DNA of 64,000 nucleotides. Origin: an uncultured Oscillospiraceae bacterium. GTDB taxonomy: Bacteria > Bacillota > Clostridia > Oscillospirales > Oscillospiraceae. The notes below the pieces were generated by a model. The model had not been told where the DNA came from. It worked only from the letters and a program-made list of their open reading frames with translations, and did no database searches. The stretch covers positions 52,458 through 116,457 of the forward strand of contig CANQTW010000004.1 in the NCBI GenBank assembly GCA_947626845.1, read 5' to 3'. Below, one piece after another: positions 52,370 through 61,589 of this stretch (its first letter is position 1; the number at the start of each line of letters is the position of its first letter). Both the position numbers and the translations under genes were made by a program.

Positions 52370-52443
52370 TGATGTTCCTCTTTGCCGGTTGGGAGGCTCG
52401 TTCGCGGGCCTCCCAACCGGTCAGGGCTTCGCGCCCTCAGTTC

Positions 52444-53061
52444 TCATTCAGCGGAGATGTCGATCTCAGCCATCTCACCGTTGCCTTCCACGTCCACGTT
52501 GGTGTTGATCTTGCGCAGGAGCTTGGAGTAGACAGGCAGAAGCGCTGTCAGAACCAGCCCGACGGCCAGGACGATGATGTGCTGGCGGATGTACCAGTCA
52601 GCGTAGATGATGAAGCTGTTCTTGACGGTGTCGATGCTGGAGCCCGCATCGGAGGACAGTATCCTGGAGATGCTGTTCAGATAGAACACATCGCAGAAGA
52701 TGATCACAGCCACCATCACCAGCATGATGATCAACATGGGTACGTTGACCTTCTTGCGGTAAGGAAAGGCGTTCATGAAGCACAAAAGCGAGAGCATCGA
52801 GAAAAGCATCACCGCGAACACGGACAGACCCATATTGCTCCCCTGCAGAAGCGCAGTGGTATCGGAGATCTTGGTCAGGTTGAAGGAATAGATGATAAAG
52901 GCCACCACAAAAACCACCATCGGGATCATCTGGGGCCTGCGCTTGAGGGTGATGATGAATTTTCTGCAGATCTCCTTGACGCCGTGAACAAAGCCCTTGT
53001 TGGGATTCTTCTCCTTCGGGGCCGCCGCGGCTTTCTTAGTCTTTGCGTTATCCGCCATCAC
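52444..53061 (-). CDS. Small integral membrane protein of the pectin operon (205 aa), unknown
   Basis: This protein has a Lys/Ala-rich N-terminus, four hydrophobic helices (such as MIPMVVFVVAFIIYSF and MLIIMLVMVAVIIFCDVFYL) and an acidic C-terminal tail (VEGNGEMAEIDISAE). No family is recognised. Its start overlaps the stop of the second MsmX gene by 4 nt (53058-53061), showing tight translational coupling. It pairs with the following 211-residue membrane protein in gene order. Confidence 0.8.
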   Translation of the reverse strand: MMADNAKTKKAAAAPKEKNPNKGFVHGVKEICRKFIITLKRRPQMIPMVVFVVAFIIYSFNLTKISDTTALLQGSNMGLSVFAVMLFSMLSLLCFMNAFPYRKKVNVPMLIIMLVMVAVIIFCDVFYLNSISRILSSDAGSSIDTVKNSFIIYADWYIRQHIIVLAVGLVLTALLPVYSKLLRKINTNVDVEGNGEMAEIDISAE

Positions 53062-54128
53062 TTATCCCCCCTTATTGCGTTGGTGGTCTCCTTGTCAAAG
53101 AAGTGCTTTCTGACAATGTCAAAGGAGACGGTGTCGCCTACCTTGAAGTTTTTCCAGCCCTTCAGCTTGGCGGTGACCTTCACGCCGCCCTCGCCGGTGC
53201 CGTACACCAGGGTGTTCATGCCCAGGTTCTCGTTGTTGGTGACGGAGACCTTGATGCCCTCGCCCTCGATGAAGTTCTCCGGACGGACGCCCAGGGTGAT
53301 CTCCTTGCCCTCGTATCCGGCAAGGGTCATCTTATCTTCGGGCGTCAGCGTTACCTTGAAGCCGTTGCCCTGAAGCTGGTCCCCTACCACCTTCACGTCG
53401 TAGAAGTTCATGGGCGGAAGCCCGATGAAGCTGGCCACGAACACGTTGTTGGGGGAATCGTACAGCTCCAGCGGCGTGCCCACCTGCTGGACATGGCCCA
53501 TGGACATGCACACGATCCGGTCAGCCAGGGTCAACGCCTCGGTCTGGTCGTGGGTGACGTAGAGCATGGTGGCCTGGAGCCTCTTGTGGAGGAGCAGGAT
53601 CTCACGGCGGGTAGCGCCGCGCAGCTTGGCGTCCAGGTTGGACAGCGGCTCGTCGAAGAGGAACACCTTGGGGTTCCGGACGATGGCGCGGCCCATAGCC
53701 ACACGCTGGCGCTGTCCGCCGGACAGCTGCGCGGGCTTCTTGTTGAGCTGGCTGGTAAGGCCAAGGATCTCAGCCGCCGCCAGCACCTTCTTGTGGATGA
53801 CGTTGGGGTTCTCCTTGCGGAGCGTCAGGGAGAAGGCCATGTTCTCATAGATGGTCATGTGCCCGTACAGGGCGTAGCTCTGGAATACCATGGCCATGTC
53901 GCGGTCCTTGGCCGGCGTCTGGGTGATCTCCTTGCCGTCCAGCAGCAGGTGTCCGTTGGAGATGTCCTCCAGGCCGGCCACCATTCTCAGGGTGGTGGAC
54001 TTTCCGCAGCCGGAGGGGCCTACGAGCACGATCAGCTCCCCGTCCTTCACGTCCAGGTTGAAGTCGAAGACCGCCTGGACCTTGTTGTCGTATATCTTAT
54101 CGATATGCTGTAAACTCAATTCAGCCAT
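53058..54128 (-). CDS. Carbohydrate ABC transporter ATPase, MsmX/UgpC type (copy 2)
   Basis: This 356-residue ATPase has Walker A GPSGCGKSTT, signature QLSGGQRQRVAMGRAIV, Walker B KVFLFDEPLSNLDA and switch His in VTHDQTEAL, then a TOBE-type C-terminus. It is similar to, but clearly diverged from, the copy at 49018, and the C-terminal regulatory parts differ most. The presence of two in one operon is unusual. It lies 12 nt after one small membrane protein gene and overlaps another. Confidence 0.95.
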   Translation of the reverse strand: MAELSLQHIDKIYDNKVQAVFDFNLDVKDGELIVLVGPSGCGKSTTLRMVAGLEDISNGHLLLDGKEITQTPAKDRDMAMVFQSYALYGHMTIYENMAFSLTLRKENPNVIHKKVLAAAEILGLTSQLNKKPAQLSGGQRQRVAMGRAIVRNPKVFLFDEPLSNLDAKLRGATRREILLLHKRLQATMLYVTHDQTEALTLADRIVCMSMGHVQQVGTPLELYDSPNNVFVASFIGLPPMNFYDVKVVGDQLQGNGFKVTLTPEDKMTLAGYEGKEITLGVRPENFIEGEGIKVSVTNNENLGMNTLVYGTGEGGVKVTAKLKGWKNFKVGDTVSFDIVRKHFFDKETTNAIRGDK

Positions 54129-54140
54129 TTCTTCGCCTCC

Positions 54141-54644
54141 TTACGCCTTGCTGTTCTCAAGAGACTTGACATGCGCCTCAAGAGCGGAGCATCTGATGTA
54201 GTTGAGCACGGCGGAGAAGAGAAGGGCGGCGGCGGATACCGCCAGATACACGATTGCCTTGGTGAACGTCCCGTCGGTCATGACCATGACCTCCTCGCCG
54301 GCCACCAGCGTCTCGGCGCTGTGGGCCGCGGCGGGGATGACGAACATCCTGACGATCTGCATGGCGCCGGCCACCAGAAGGACGATGGAATAGTTCTTCT
54401 TGTAGTTCTTGACCGCCTCGGAGGCCAGGAACACGGCCAGCATGAATACCAGGTTATAGATGATGGAAGCGCCGATCTGGATCGTGTAGTAGTAGGTGCC
54501 TACGTCCTGACGGTAGATGAGGACAAAATAGAACACATCAAAGAGAAGGCCCAGATAGCACAGGTTGGAGCAGGCGGAATTCTTGATGTACCTCATCCTG
54601 TCCCGCTGGATATATTTGTCCTCAGGGGTCTTGACCTTGCTCAT
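54141..54644 (-). CDS. Small integral membrane protein of the pectin operon (167 aa), unknown
   Basis: This 167-residue protein has a short charged N-terminus and four hydrophobic helices (for example NLCYLGLLFDVFYFVLIY and ASIIYNLVFMLAVFLASEAV). I chose the ATG at 54644, starting MSKVKTPEDKY, which overlaps the upstream gene's stop by 4 nt and follows GAAGGTGAAGG. No family is recognised. It lies 12 nt before the second MsmX gene. Confidence 0.8.
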   Translation of the reverse strand: MSKVKTPEDKYIQRDRMRYIKNSACSNLCYLGLLFDVFYFVLIYRQDVGTYYYTIQIGASIIYNLVFMLAVFLASEAVKNYKKNYSIVLLVAGAMQIVRMFVIPAAAHSAETLVAGEEVMVMTDGTFTKAIVYLAVSAAALLFSAVLNYIRCSALEAHVKSLENSKA

Positions 54645-55267
54645 GCCTTCACCTTCTTTCCCTCTTCCACAAGCTTCCGCTCGTCGCGCATCAGCACGAC
54701 CTTCCACACGCAGCACGCCACCAGCGCCACAGCGACCAGGAGCATGATGGCAAACACCACGTAATGGAGATCGAACCACAGCGTAGACTCGGTATAGGTG
54801 GACTTGTACGTCTGGGACAGCTTCAGCAGCGCCTCCTTGTCGATTGCCTGGAACTGGGCCTTGAATTCCTCAATATAGCCGTGGGCAAACAGGGGGATGT
54901 AGATGCTGGCGGCTGTAAACAGTCCGATGGACACGTAGTTGCTGACGTAATACCTCCTGCGGCTGGCCGTGCTGGTAGCGAACAGCAGCACCGCCAGGAT
55001 GATATACACAATGGCATACTTGACCAGATACTGGTTAAACGTCTGCATGTAGATATACATGGACGCGCCGGGGACCCTCTCATTGGTGATGGAGAAGATA
55101 TACCCGCCGGGATTGTCCGGGTCCTCCACCACCTTGGTGGCGACGCCGGGATACAGCGCGTCATAAAGATCCGTCATGATACCAAGGGAATACAGGAAAA
55201 GTACAACCGCCGCAGCCACGCACAGAAAACAGATGATCTTCTGGAATTTTAATTGCGTCTTATACAT
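54641..55267 (-). CDS. Small integral membrane protein of the pectin operon (208 aa), unknown
   Basis: This 208-residue protein has an N-terminal helix (IICFLCVAAAVVLFLYSLGIM), an extracytoplasmic loop of about 45 residues and three further helices. It ends in a Lys/Glu-rich cytoplasmic tail. The family is not recognised. It is the first gene after the solute-binding protein and couples by 4-nt overlap to the next membrane protein. The operon repeats the pattern of two small membrane proteins next to an MsmX gene, which suggests paired roles. Confidence 0.8.
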   Translation of the reverse strand: MYKTQLKFQKIICFLCVAAAVVLFLYSLGIMTDLYDALYPGVATKVVEDPDNPGGYIFSITNERVPGASMYIYMQTFNQYLVKYAIVYIILAVLLFATSTASRRRYYVSNYVSIGLFTAASIYIPLFAHGYIEEFKAQFQAIDKEALLKLSQTYKSTYTESTLWFDLHYVVFAIMLLVAVALVACCVWKVVLMRDERKLVEEGKKVKA

Positions 55268-55299
55268 GACAACCTCCTCTTAGGGAAGTTGCCGGCCGC

Positions 55300-55321
55300 C
55301 CCGCCGGGGGGTCCCGGCGGG
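55300..55321 (-). other. GC-rich hairpin downstream of the solute-binding protein gene
   Basis: A 9-bp stem (CCCGCCGGG with CCCGGCGGG) with a 4-nt loop, no T run. It probably marks the 3' side of a processed or partly attenuated mRNA; solute-binding protein genes are often made in excess in this way. Confidence 0.45.
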
Positions 55322-55385
55322 ACTGAGCGGCAAATCCGTTGTTATTATTTAAGGGGGATCGCTGTTGGATCGTACTCCTGACGGC

Positions 55386-57683
55386 TTATTTACCGGTGGC
55401 GAGATGCCAGCCCTCGTTCTGGATGCCCAGATACTGAGTGCCGCTCATACCGTCGGCCACATAGGCGGCGGAGGAAGTGGGGTCCTTGAAGTTGGGATCG
55501 GTGGTGAAGCCGTTGCAGATGATGTCGCAGAGGATGTTTTCAGGGGACTTGGAGCTGGTGCCGAACTTACCGGAATCGCCGTTCACCAAATCAGTGAAGC
55601 CGTTGACGATGTTGGTCTGGGTCTCGTCAAGAGGCAGCAGGGTGGGAACGGAGGTGTACCAGGGGTTATCGGTCATGGCAAGCTCCGGATGCTTGATGGT
55701 GCCAAGGCCGATGGCGGTGGAGATGTGACCGGCGCCCTCGCGGCCCGCCTCAACGGTGCACTGGAACTCGAAGGACTGTGTCTTCAGGAAGCTCATGGTG
55801 GAGCCCATGATGCGGCGGCCAAAGTTGGTGTAGTTGCCGCCCATCAGGTTGTTGAGGTCGTTGCGGCAGCCGTCGGAGATCTCAGGCCACTCCTCGCCGT
55901 TGAAGCTGAAGTTCACATAGGAGCCGTCGGTGTTGGTCTTGATGAACTCGTCGGGGCCGTAGGAGAGCAGGATCTGGCCTTCCTTGCTGTAGGCGTAGTC
56001 GATCAGAGCCAGGCAGGCGTACAGCTTGTTGTCGTCGCCTTCAACGCCGGCCTTGGAGATGGCCCAGGCGTCGGTCTTGACGGAACGCCAGGACTCGGTG
56101 AACCGCATGTACTTCTCGCCGGTGCCGTCATTCCAACGGGACACGGGGACCATGACGGCCATGTACTTCTCGCCGGTATCGGTGGCGGTAGCGCCCTTGT
56201 CGTTCAGCTGGGACTCGTTGTAGATGGTCTGGGTCTGGTTGTAGTCATAGTGCATGAAGCCCACGTCGTACTTGAGCTCCTTGTCGGTCTTCATCTCGGC
56301 TTCCTTGTTCAGGAAGGAGGCGGCGATCAGGCCTTCCTTGGCCATGTCGTTCATCTTGGCAAGAGCGGTATAGGTGGCCTCGTCCATACGGGCGTCATGG
56401 AGCTCGCCGTCGTTGCCCACATAGAGGTAATCTCTGCGGGACTCAAGGCCGCGGACGCCGAAGAGGGTACCAGCGAAGCGGAACATATCCACACGGCGCT
56501 GGGTGTTGCCGTCCTCACGGGAGAAGATGCCATAGACCTTGTTGGTGTTGATCTCGCCCTTTTCATACAGGCCCTGCAGGTTGGGGCTGACGGTGGCGGT
56601 GTTGGCGGTGATGCAGCGCAGGAGCGCGACCAGCTCGTCAACGTCCCAGGCGGCGTTCTGGCCGATGAACAGGTCGGCGCGGTTGGTGCCGTAGTAGCCG
56701 TCGTAGGTGGCGTCGATGTAGTCGCGGAGCATGTTGACGGCCTCAACGCCGCCCATGGAGCCGACTTCGTTCATCTTGGCCACGATGTTGCCGTATTTGC
56801 TGTAATCCTTGGTGATGGTCTCAACGCCGGAGCCGTCGGCCTTGACAACGTCAATGTCGATCTTGCCCTCGGTGGGCATGAACGGGGTGTAGACGGGGGC
56901 GGCGGTGGTGTCGGCCTTGTCGGCGGTGAACGCGCCCTCGCCGTTCAGCAGCTTCTCCACCCAGTCGGTACGCATAAGGGGCATACGCTCGATATCGGAG
57001 ATACCGTCAAAGTAGGGGCTGATGTAGATGGCGCCGTTGGAGGTGTCGCCGATAATGGTCATCTTAACGATGGGGTTGGCGTCCAGGAACGCCTTGAAGT
57101 TGGGCATCATGTCCAGATAGTCGGCGATGTTCACCAGCTGTCCGGCAACACCGGCGGCGGAAAGCCCGGTGGCGGAGCCGGAGATCATGGTGACCTCACC
57201 CAGTCTGTCTTTCCAGTAGTCGAACTCCTTGGAAGCGGAGCCGGCGCCGGTCCAGACGCTCTCAAACTGGACGCCCAGACGGTTCTCCATCTCGGCCCAG
57301 GTGGGCTTCAGGTCGCCGGAGCGGTAAGACACACCGTTGGACAGGGTGACAGCGCCGTCCTCAGTGCCGTCCTTCTTGTCGTTCTCGGTGATGGTGTCGG
57401 CATCAAACGCCATGCCGGTGTTGGGCTTGTCATAGCCGGTGGCCATGATCAGCGTCACGCTGCCGTCATGGGGATACTTTTCGCTGACAGTCTCGGCGGC
57501 GGGGGTATTCGCGGTGTCTTCAGGCTTGTTGGTGTCGTTGTTGGTGGTGTCTTTGCTGGTGTCGTTGGTGGAGTCCTTGCTGGTGTCGCCGCCGGTGGGG
57601 ATCTTCGGGCCGCAGCTGGCCAGAAGAGCCATGACCATAATCACAGAAAGCACAACAGCAAGAATTTTGTTGAACTTTTTCAC
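55386..57683 (-). CDS. Carbohydrate ABC transporter solute-binding lipoprotein
   Basis: This 765-residue extracellular binding protein has a lipoprotein signal ending LLASCGPK, a Thr/Asp/Asn-rich linker (about residues 28-62) and then a large two-lobed binding domain. Its size and location match LplA/YtcQ-type proteins for pectin or rhamnogalacturonan oligosaccharides. No ATG fits: the GTG at 57683 begins the signal peptide and has AGGAGG 9 nt upstream. It is about 100 nt after the second permease gene. Confidence 0.92.
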   Translation of the reverse strand: MKKFNKILAVVLSVIMVMALLASCGPKIPTGGDTSKDSTNDTSKDTTNNDTNKPEDTANTPAAETVSEKYPHDGSVTLIMATGYDKPNTGMAFDADTITENDKKDGTEDGAVTLSNGVSYRSGDLKPTWAEMENRLGVQFESVWTGAGSASKEFDYWKDRLGEVTMISGSATGLSAAGVAGQLVNIADYLDMMPNFKAFLDANPIVKMTIIGDTSNGAIYISPYFDGISDIERMPLMRTDWVEKLLNGEGAFTADKADTTAAPVYTPFMPTEGKIDIDVVKADGSGVETITKDYSKYGNIVAKMNEVGSMGGVEAVNMLRDYIDATYDGYYGTNRADLFIGQNAAWDVDELVALLRCITANTATVSPNLQGLYEKGEINTNKVYGIFSREDGNTQRRVDMFRFAGTLFGVRGLESRRDYLYVGNDGELHDARMDEATYTALAKMNDMAKEGLIAASFLNKEAEMKTDKELKYDVGFMHYDYNQTQTIYNESQLNDKGATATDTGEKYMAVMVPVSRWNDGTGEKYMRFTESWRSVKTDAWAISKAGVEGDDNKLYACLALIDYAYSKEGQILLSYGPDEFIKTNTDGSYVNFSFNGEEWPEISDGCRNDLNNLMGGNYTNFGRRIMGSTMSFLKTQSFEFQCTVEAGREGAGHISTAIGLGTIKHPELAMTDNPWYTSVPTLLPLDETQTNIVNGFTDLVNGDSGKFGTSSKSPENILCDIICNGFTTDPNFKDPTSSAAYVADGMSGTQYLGIQNEGWHLATGK

Positions 57684-57786
57684 TTTTATAATCCTCCTAA
57701 GATTATATGTTTGTATATCTCCGGCATTGCCGGTATACACGGTGTTGGTTCCCCTCCCCTTTTGGGGAGAGCGGGGGCTCAAAGGA

Positions 57787-58683
57787 TCACTCCTTCACGC
57801 CGCCCACGTTGACGCCCTTGGCGAAATACTTCTGGATGAAGGGATAGATGATCAGGATGGGGATGATGGAGCAAACCACCAGGGCGTAGATGGCGGAGTC
57901 GGGGGCGTAATTGTACCGCAGCTCCCAGCCCGCCAGGGTGTCCGGGTTGGTGTAATCCTCCAGCCTCAGACGGATGAACACCTGGAGAGGATGCTCGTGA
58001 GAGTTGGCCATCATCTGACGCGCCCAGAAGTAGCCGTTCCAACGGGAAATGGCGAAGAACAGCGTCACGGTGGCGATGGTGGACTTGCTCATGGGCAGGT
58101 ACACGTTGGTCAGCACCTGCATCTCCGTAGCGCCGTCCACGATGGCGGCCTCCTCGATCTCGGAGGGGACGCCCTCGAAGGCGTTGCGCAGGAGGATGAT
58201 GTTCATGGCGGCCATGCCCATGGCGATGACTACCAGCCACTTGTCGTCCATGATGCCCACAGACTTGAAGATCTTGCTGGTGGCCAGGTAGTTCAGGTAC
58301 TGGGGCACGATGCCGGCGGAGAACCACATGGTAAACACCAGGAAGAAGTTGAACACCTTCCGGAAGAGGAGCCTCTTCTTGGAAAGGGCGTAAGCGCCCA
58401 GGATCGCGGTGAACATCGCCCAAAGCGTACCGTAAAGGGTGATGAACAGGGTGTTGGAGTAGGAGGTCCAGAACATGTTGTTGGAGAACATGGACTTGAA
58501 GGCGTCGAACTGCAGATCCTTGGGCAGAAGCACGATCTCGCTGTTGGACACGGGTCCGTAGCCGCTGATGGCGGCGGCCACCGCGTACACGAAAGGATAG
58601 AGGCAGCACAGCGAGAAAATGCCGAGAAGTGTGTAGCTGATGATTTTGAAGATCAGCTCGGTGATCTCAAGCTTCCTTTTCAT
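57787..58683 (-). CDS. Carbohydrate ABC transporter permease (LplC/MalG type)
   Basis: This 298-residue inner-membrane permease has six helices and the EAA loop IEEAAIVDGATEMQVLTNVYLP, which docks with the MsmX-type ATPase. It ends at FAKGVNVGGVKE, typical of YtcP/LplC. With the preceding permease it forms the pore for oligosaccharide import. It starts 12 nt after that gene. Confidence 0.95.
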   Translation of the reverse strand: MKRKLEITELIFKIISYTLLGIFSLCCLYPFVYAVAAAISGYGPVSNSEIVLLPKDLQFDAFKSMFSNNMFWTSYSNTLFITLYGTLWAMFTAILGAYALSKKRLLFRKVFNFFLVFTMWFSAGIVPQYLNYLATSKIFKSVGIMDDKWLVVIAMGMAAMNIILLRNAFEGVPSEIEEAAIVDGATEMQVLTNVYLPMSKSTIATVTLFFAISRWNGYFWARQMMANSHEHPLQVFIRLRLEDYTNPDTLAGWELRYNYAPDSAIYALVVCSIIPILIIYPFIQKYFAKGVNVGGVKE

Positions 58684-58695
58684 GTGGCCCTCCTA

Positions 58696-59751
58696 TCAGT
58701 ACAGCGATGTGTTGGTGGCCTTGCGGGCAATGGTGTTGGAGCCGATGACCAGCAGCATTCCGACCACGTTGTTCATCATCTCGGCTGCCGCCGCCAGGCC
58801 CTTCTGTCCGGTACTGGCAAGACCGTTGCGCTGGGCAAAGGTGGAGACCACGTCGGCGGTCACCCAGGTCCTGTCGTTGTAAAGGAGCATGACCTTCTCA
58901 TAGCCCACGTTCAGCAGGGAGCCGATACGGGTGATGAGCATGATGACGATGGTGGAGAGGATGCTGGGCAGGACCACATACCGCATCTGGGCCCACTTGT
59001 TGGCGCCGTCGATCTGCGCGGCCTCGTAGCTGGTGGGGGAGATGGCGATGATAGCCGCGAAGAACACGATGCTGTCATAGCCCGCGCCCTCCCAGATGCC
59101 GCTGATCTGGTACAGCGTGCGGAAATACGCGGGGTTGTTAAGGAGGCCGGCATGGCCTACCTCCTGGGTGATAACGCCCAGCTTCACCAGGGCCTGGCTG
59201 ATGATGCCCATGTTGGTGGTGGTGCCGCCCTGCTTGACCAGCATGGTCACCAGGGACGTCATGATAACGGTGGACATGAACTTCGGCAGGTATGTAAGCA
59301 CCTGGAACACGCTTCTGACACCGTTGGATCTGACCTCATTGAAGAACAGGGCCAGAATAATGGGCATCGGGAAGCCGAAGCACAGTCCGTAGAAGCTTGT
59401 GATGAAGGTGTTCCTCATGGCGCGCCAGAAATCCGAGGAGAGGGAGTCTCCGGCGAACAGCAGCCTCTTGAAGTACGAGAAGCCTGAGAAAAGCTGGCCG
59501 GATACCGGTACCACCGGGTTCTCTACCTTGAAGCAGCTCAGCAGCTCGTACATCGGGAAGTACCGCCAGAACAGGAACACCAGCAGCATCGGGACGAGCA
59601 TCAGATAGAGGCGCCAGTCCTTGATGATCGTCCTGCCGACATGGAGCCAGTAGTGCTTTTCCACGTCGTCGCGGACGACTTGTTCCGGATTCTCCCGGTA
59701 CGCGCCGGTTTCCTGGTCATACACGAGAAAATCCGCTGCCCTAACTTTCAT
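58696..59751 (-). CDS. Carbohydrate ABC transporter permease (LplB/YteP type)
   Basis: This 351-residue permease has a hydrophilic N-terminus of about 45 residues, six transmembrane helices and an EAA loop (TSYEAAQIDGANKWAQMRYVVLP). The ATG at 59751 follows AAAAGGAGG; the longer frame upstream overlaps the neighbouring gene and has no support. LplB/YteP proteins pair with LplC/YtcP and a large lipoprotein for pectin-derived oligosaccharides. Confidence 0.95.
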   Translation of the reverse strand: MKVRAADFLVYDQETGAYRENPEQVVRDDVEKHYWLHVGRTIIKDWRLYLMLVPMLLVFLFWRYFPMYELLSCFKVENPVVPVSGQLFSGFSYFKRLLFAGDSLSSDFWRAMRNTFITSFYGLCFGFPMPIILALFFNEVRSNGVRSVFQVLTYLPKFMSTVIMTSLVTMLVKQGGTTTNMGIISQALVKLGVITQEVGHAGLLNNPAYFRTLYQISGIWEGAGYDSIVFFAAIIAISPTSYEAAQIDGANKWAQMRYVVLPSILSTIVIMLITRIGSLLNVGYEKVMLLYNDRTWVTADVVSTFAQRNGLASTGQKGLAAAAEMMNNVVGMLLVIGSNTIARKATNTSLY

Positions 59752-59753
59752 TT

Positions 59754-60332
59754 TTAACCTCCTTTTTTCTCCTCCTTCGCCTGCAGACGAAGAAGATAAT
59801 GTTTTTGATCCTCGTAGACGCCATCCAGCCTTTTGACGATCCACGCGATCACAAGGGTAAACAGGTACGACAGGCTGTCCAGCAGGAAAAAGCCCGTCAC
59901 GCCTGCCGGCGGCTCGCCTAAAAGGAGAGCCGTAAGCGCTCTGCCGCCATGCATCAGAAGCTGCACAAGAAAGGGAAATATCAGGCTCAGGAATTGTCCC
60001 GTCCTCACCCTCTCCTTGCCCACCTTGAAAAGGAAGAACAAAGAGAGCAGGGAGAAGAGATTTCCCACGCAGTATATGATGTACTGTTCTCCTGCAGCTT
60101 CGGAAAACAGGCAGTAGACCAAACCGGAAAGGACGGCGTTGATGGCGCCCCACGCGCCCCAGCGCATGTAGACGATGGAGGTGAGGATGGCCGCCGTGGA
60201 CACGGTGTACAGCTCGTTGGGGAACCAGGTGTGGGCCGCCCGCGTCACCAGATACTCAAAGATACATGTCATCACCGCGAACAGGAACAGGTCGATGGCC
60301 TTATATTCCCCCAGCGTCCGCTTTCTTTCCAT
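59754..60332 (-). CDS. Integral membrane protein at the head of the pectin operon, unknown
   Basis: This 192-residue protein has five or six hydrophobic helices (IDLFLFAVMTCIFEYLV, ILTSIVYMRWGAWGAINAVLSGLVYCLF and YIIYCVGNLFSLLSLFFLFKV among them), in a pattern similar to substrate-binding S components of ECF transporters. That resemblance is weak. It is the first gene of the operon, 2 nt before the LplB-type permease, and its ATG at 60332 follows GGAGG. It might be a sensor or an accessory importer part. Confidence 0.75.
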   Translation of the reverse strand: MERKRTLGEYKAIDLFLFAVMTCIFEYLVTRAAHTWFPNELYTVSTAAILTSIVYMRWGAWGAINAVLSGLVYCLFSEAAGEQYIIYCVGNLFSLLSLFFLFKVGKERVRTGQFLSLIFPFLVQLLMHGGRALTALLLGEPPAGVTGFFLLDSLSYLFTLVIAWIVKRLDGVYEDQKHYLLRLQAKEEKKGG

Positions 60333-60481
60333 TTTTACCTCCAAACGTGCAAAAACGCGCGTAAAACAACCCAAAAGCACACCTTTTCAGGCGTATGGGT
60401 TGAGAAAAATGTATTTTATTAGAAAGCCGCCGTCACTTTTTTGTGCAATATGTATACAAAAGGTGGCTTTATTTGTCTATT

Positions 60482-60510
60482 ATTATACATGCTGGCGGTT
60501 TTTATGTATA
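60482..60510 (-). promoter_or_regulatory. Promoter for the pectin transport operon
   Basis: On the minus strand TATACA (60510-60505), a 17-nt spacer and TATAAT (60487-60482), in a very AT-rich divergent region. The leader of about 143 nt contains the palindrome TGTATACA (60450-60457), a possible operator. Confidence 0.55.
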
Positions 60511-60585
60511 TGGACAAAACACGCATATTTATACACAAAACAGATTTTTTAACAAAATATTATGTTCTTGTGACAAGTTATATAT

Positions 60586-60591
60586 TATAAT
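60586..60591 (+). promoter_or_regulatory. Probable -10 box for the pectin methylesterase gene
   Basis: TATAAT is present 29 nt before the GTG start. No good -35 is seen at 17 nt, so activation by a regulator, or a second factor, is likely. Confidence 0.45.
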
Positions 60592-60619
60592 GTTGACATA
60601 AGAAAGGGAGGCGAGCCCC

Positions 60620-61483
60620 GTGCAAATTGTACATAATGGCGATGACCTGGGCCGTATCCTCACCCAGGCGGCGGCGGGAAGCCAAATTTTCATCGAGGCG
60701 GGCGTCTATCGGGTGAAGGCGATGATCTCCGCCCCCGGCGTGACGGTCACCGGCGAGGGGCCGGACAAAACGGTGCTCATCTGGGACGATTACGCCAAAA
60801 AGCTGGACGGGCAGGGTCGGGAATACGTGACCTTCCGGACCTGGACGCTGGCGGTGTGCGCCGACGACGTGACCATGCGGGACCTGGCGGTGGTCAACGA
60901 CGCCCTGCGCCCGGAGGAGAAGGGCCAGGAGGTGGCGCTGACGGTGTACGGGGACAATTTTCTCATGGAGAACTGCCGCCTGACCTCCACCCAGGACACG
61001 CTGTTCCTGGGTCCCCTGCCCGACGACCTTATTGACCGGTACGAGGGCTTCCTGCCGGACCTGCTGCGCTCCCATAAGGCGTGCCGCCAGGTGTTCCGCC
61101 GGTGCCTCATCGAGGGGACGGTGGACTTCATCTTCGGCTGCGGGGACGCGCTGTTCGAGGACTGTGAGATCCGCTCCCTGGTGGACGCCAGGGGCCGCGG
61201 TTTCGTGGCCGCTCCGGCCCACGAGAAGCGCCAGGAGCGGGGGTTCCTCTTTAAAAACTGCCGCATGACAAGGCAGGAGGGCCTGCCCGACGGGTGCGTC
61301 TACCTGGCCCGCCCCTGGCGGGACTACGGCATCAGCGCCTTTGTGGACTGCGTCTACGACGGGCACATCGACCCCCTGGGCTTCGACAAGTGGAACGACA
61401 CCCACAGGGACGAGACGGCCAGGTTCTACGAGGCTCCCCTCCGGCCCGGAAGGGTCCCCTGGGCCAGGAAAATTGGGTCTTGA
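60620..61483 (+). CDS. Pectin methylesterase (CE8 family), cytoplasmic
   Basis: This 287-residue right-handed beta-helix enzyme removes methyl groups from galacturonate residues. The active site is complete: QDTL with Gln125 and Asp126, GTVDFIFG with nucleophile Asp169, and ARPWRDYG with Arg231 and Trp233. There is no signal peptide, so imported oligosaccharides are the likely substrate before GH28 hydrolysis. The GTG start follows AAAGGGAGG. It is divergent from the transport operon and shares its control region. Confidence 0.93.
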   Translation: MQIVHNGDDLGRILTQAAAGSQIFIEAGVYRVKAMISAPGVTVTGEGPDKTVLIWDDYAKKLDGQGREYVTFRTWTLAVCADDVTMRDLAVVNDALRPEEKGQEVALTVYGDNFLMENCRLTSTQDTLFLGPLPDDLIDRYEGFLPDLLRSHKACRQVFRRCLIEGTVDFIFGCGDALFEDCEIRSLVDARGRGFVAAPAHEKRQERGFLFKNCRMTRQEGLPDGCVYLARPWRDYGISAFVDCVYDGHIDPLGFDKWNDTHRDETARFYEAPLRPGRVPWARKIGS

Positions 61484-61589
61484 AAAGCCGCGGGCGTCTG
61501 TGATATACTGAATTTGGGACCTGTTTGACCCCGTGATTTGTGAAAACTGTACAACGGCATAAAAATATTATTTCACCAGGAGGCGCGTT

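Noticed and set aside
55365..57812. 815-codon plus-strand frame opposite the solute-binding protein gene
   Set aside because: Antisense shadow with Gly/Val repeats; the minus-strand product has a lipoprotein signal and a family fit.
61538..61554. Rex-like site TTGTGAAAACTGTACAA before the hydrogenase gene
   Set aside because: It resembles TTGT-N10-ACAA but the spacing is one base short and the inner half-site is poor, so redox control by Rex is not supported.
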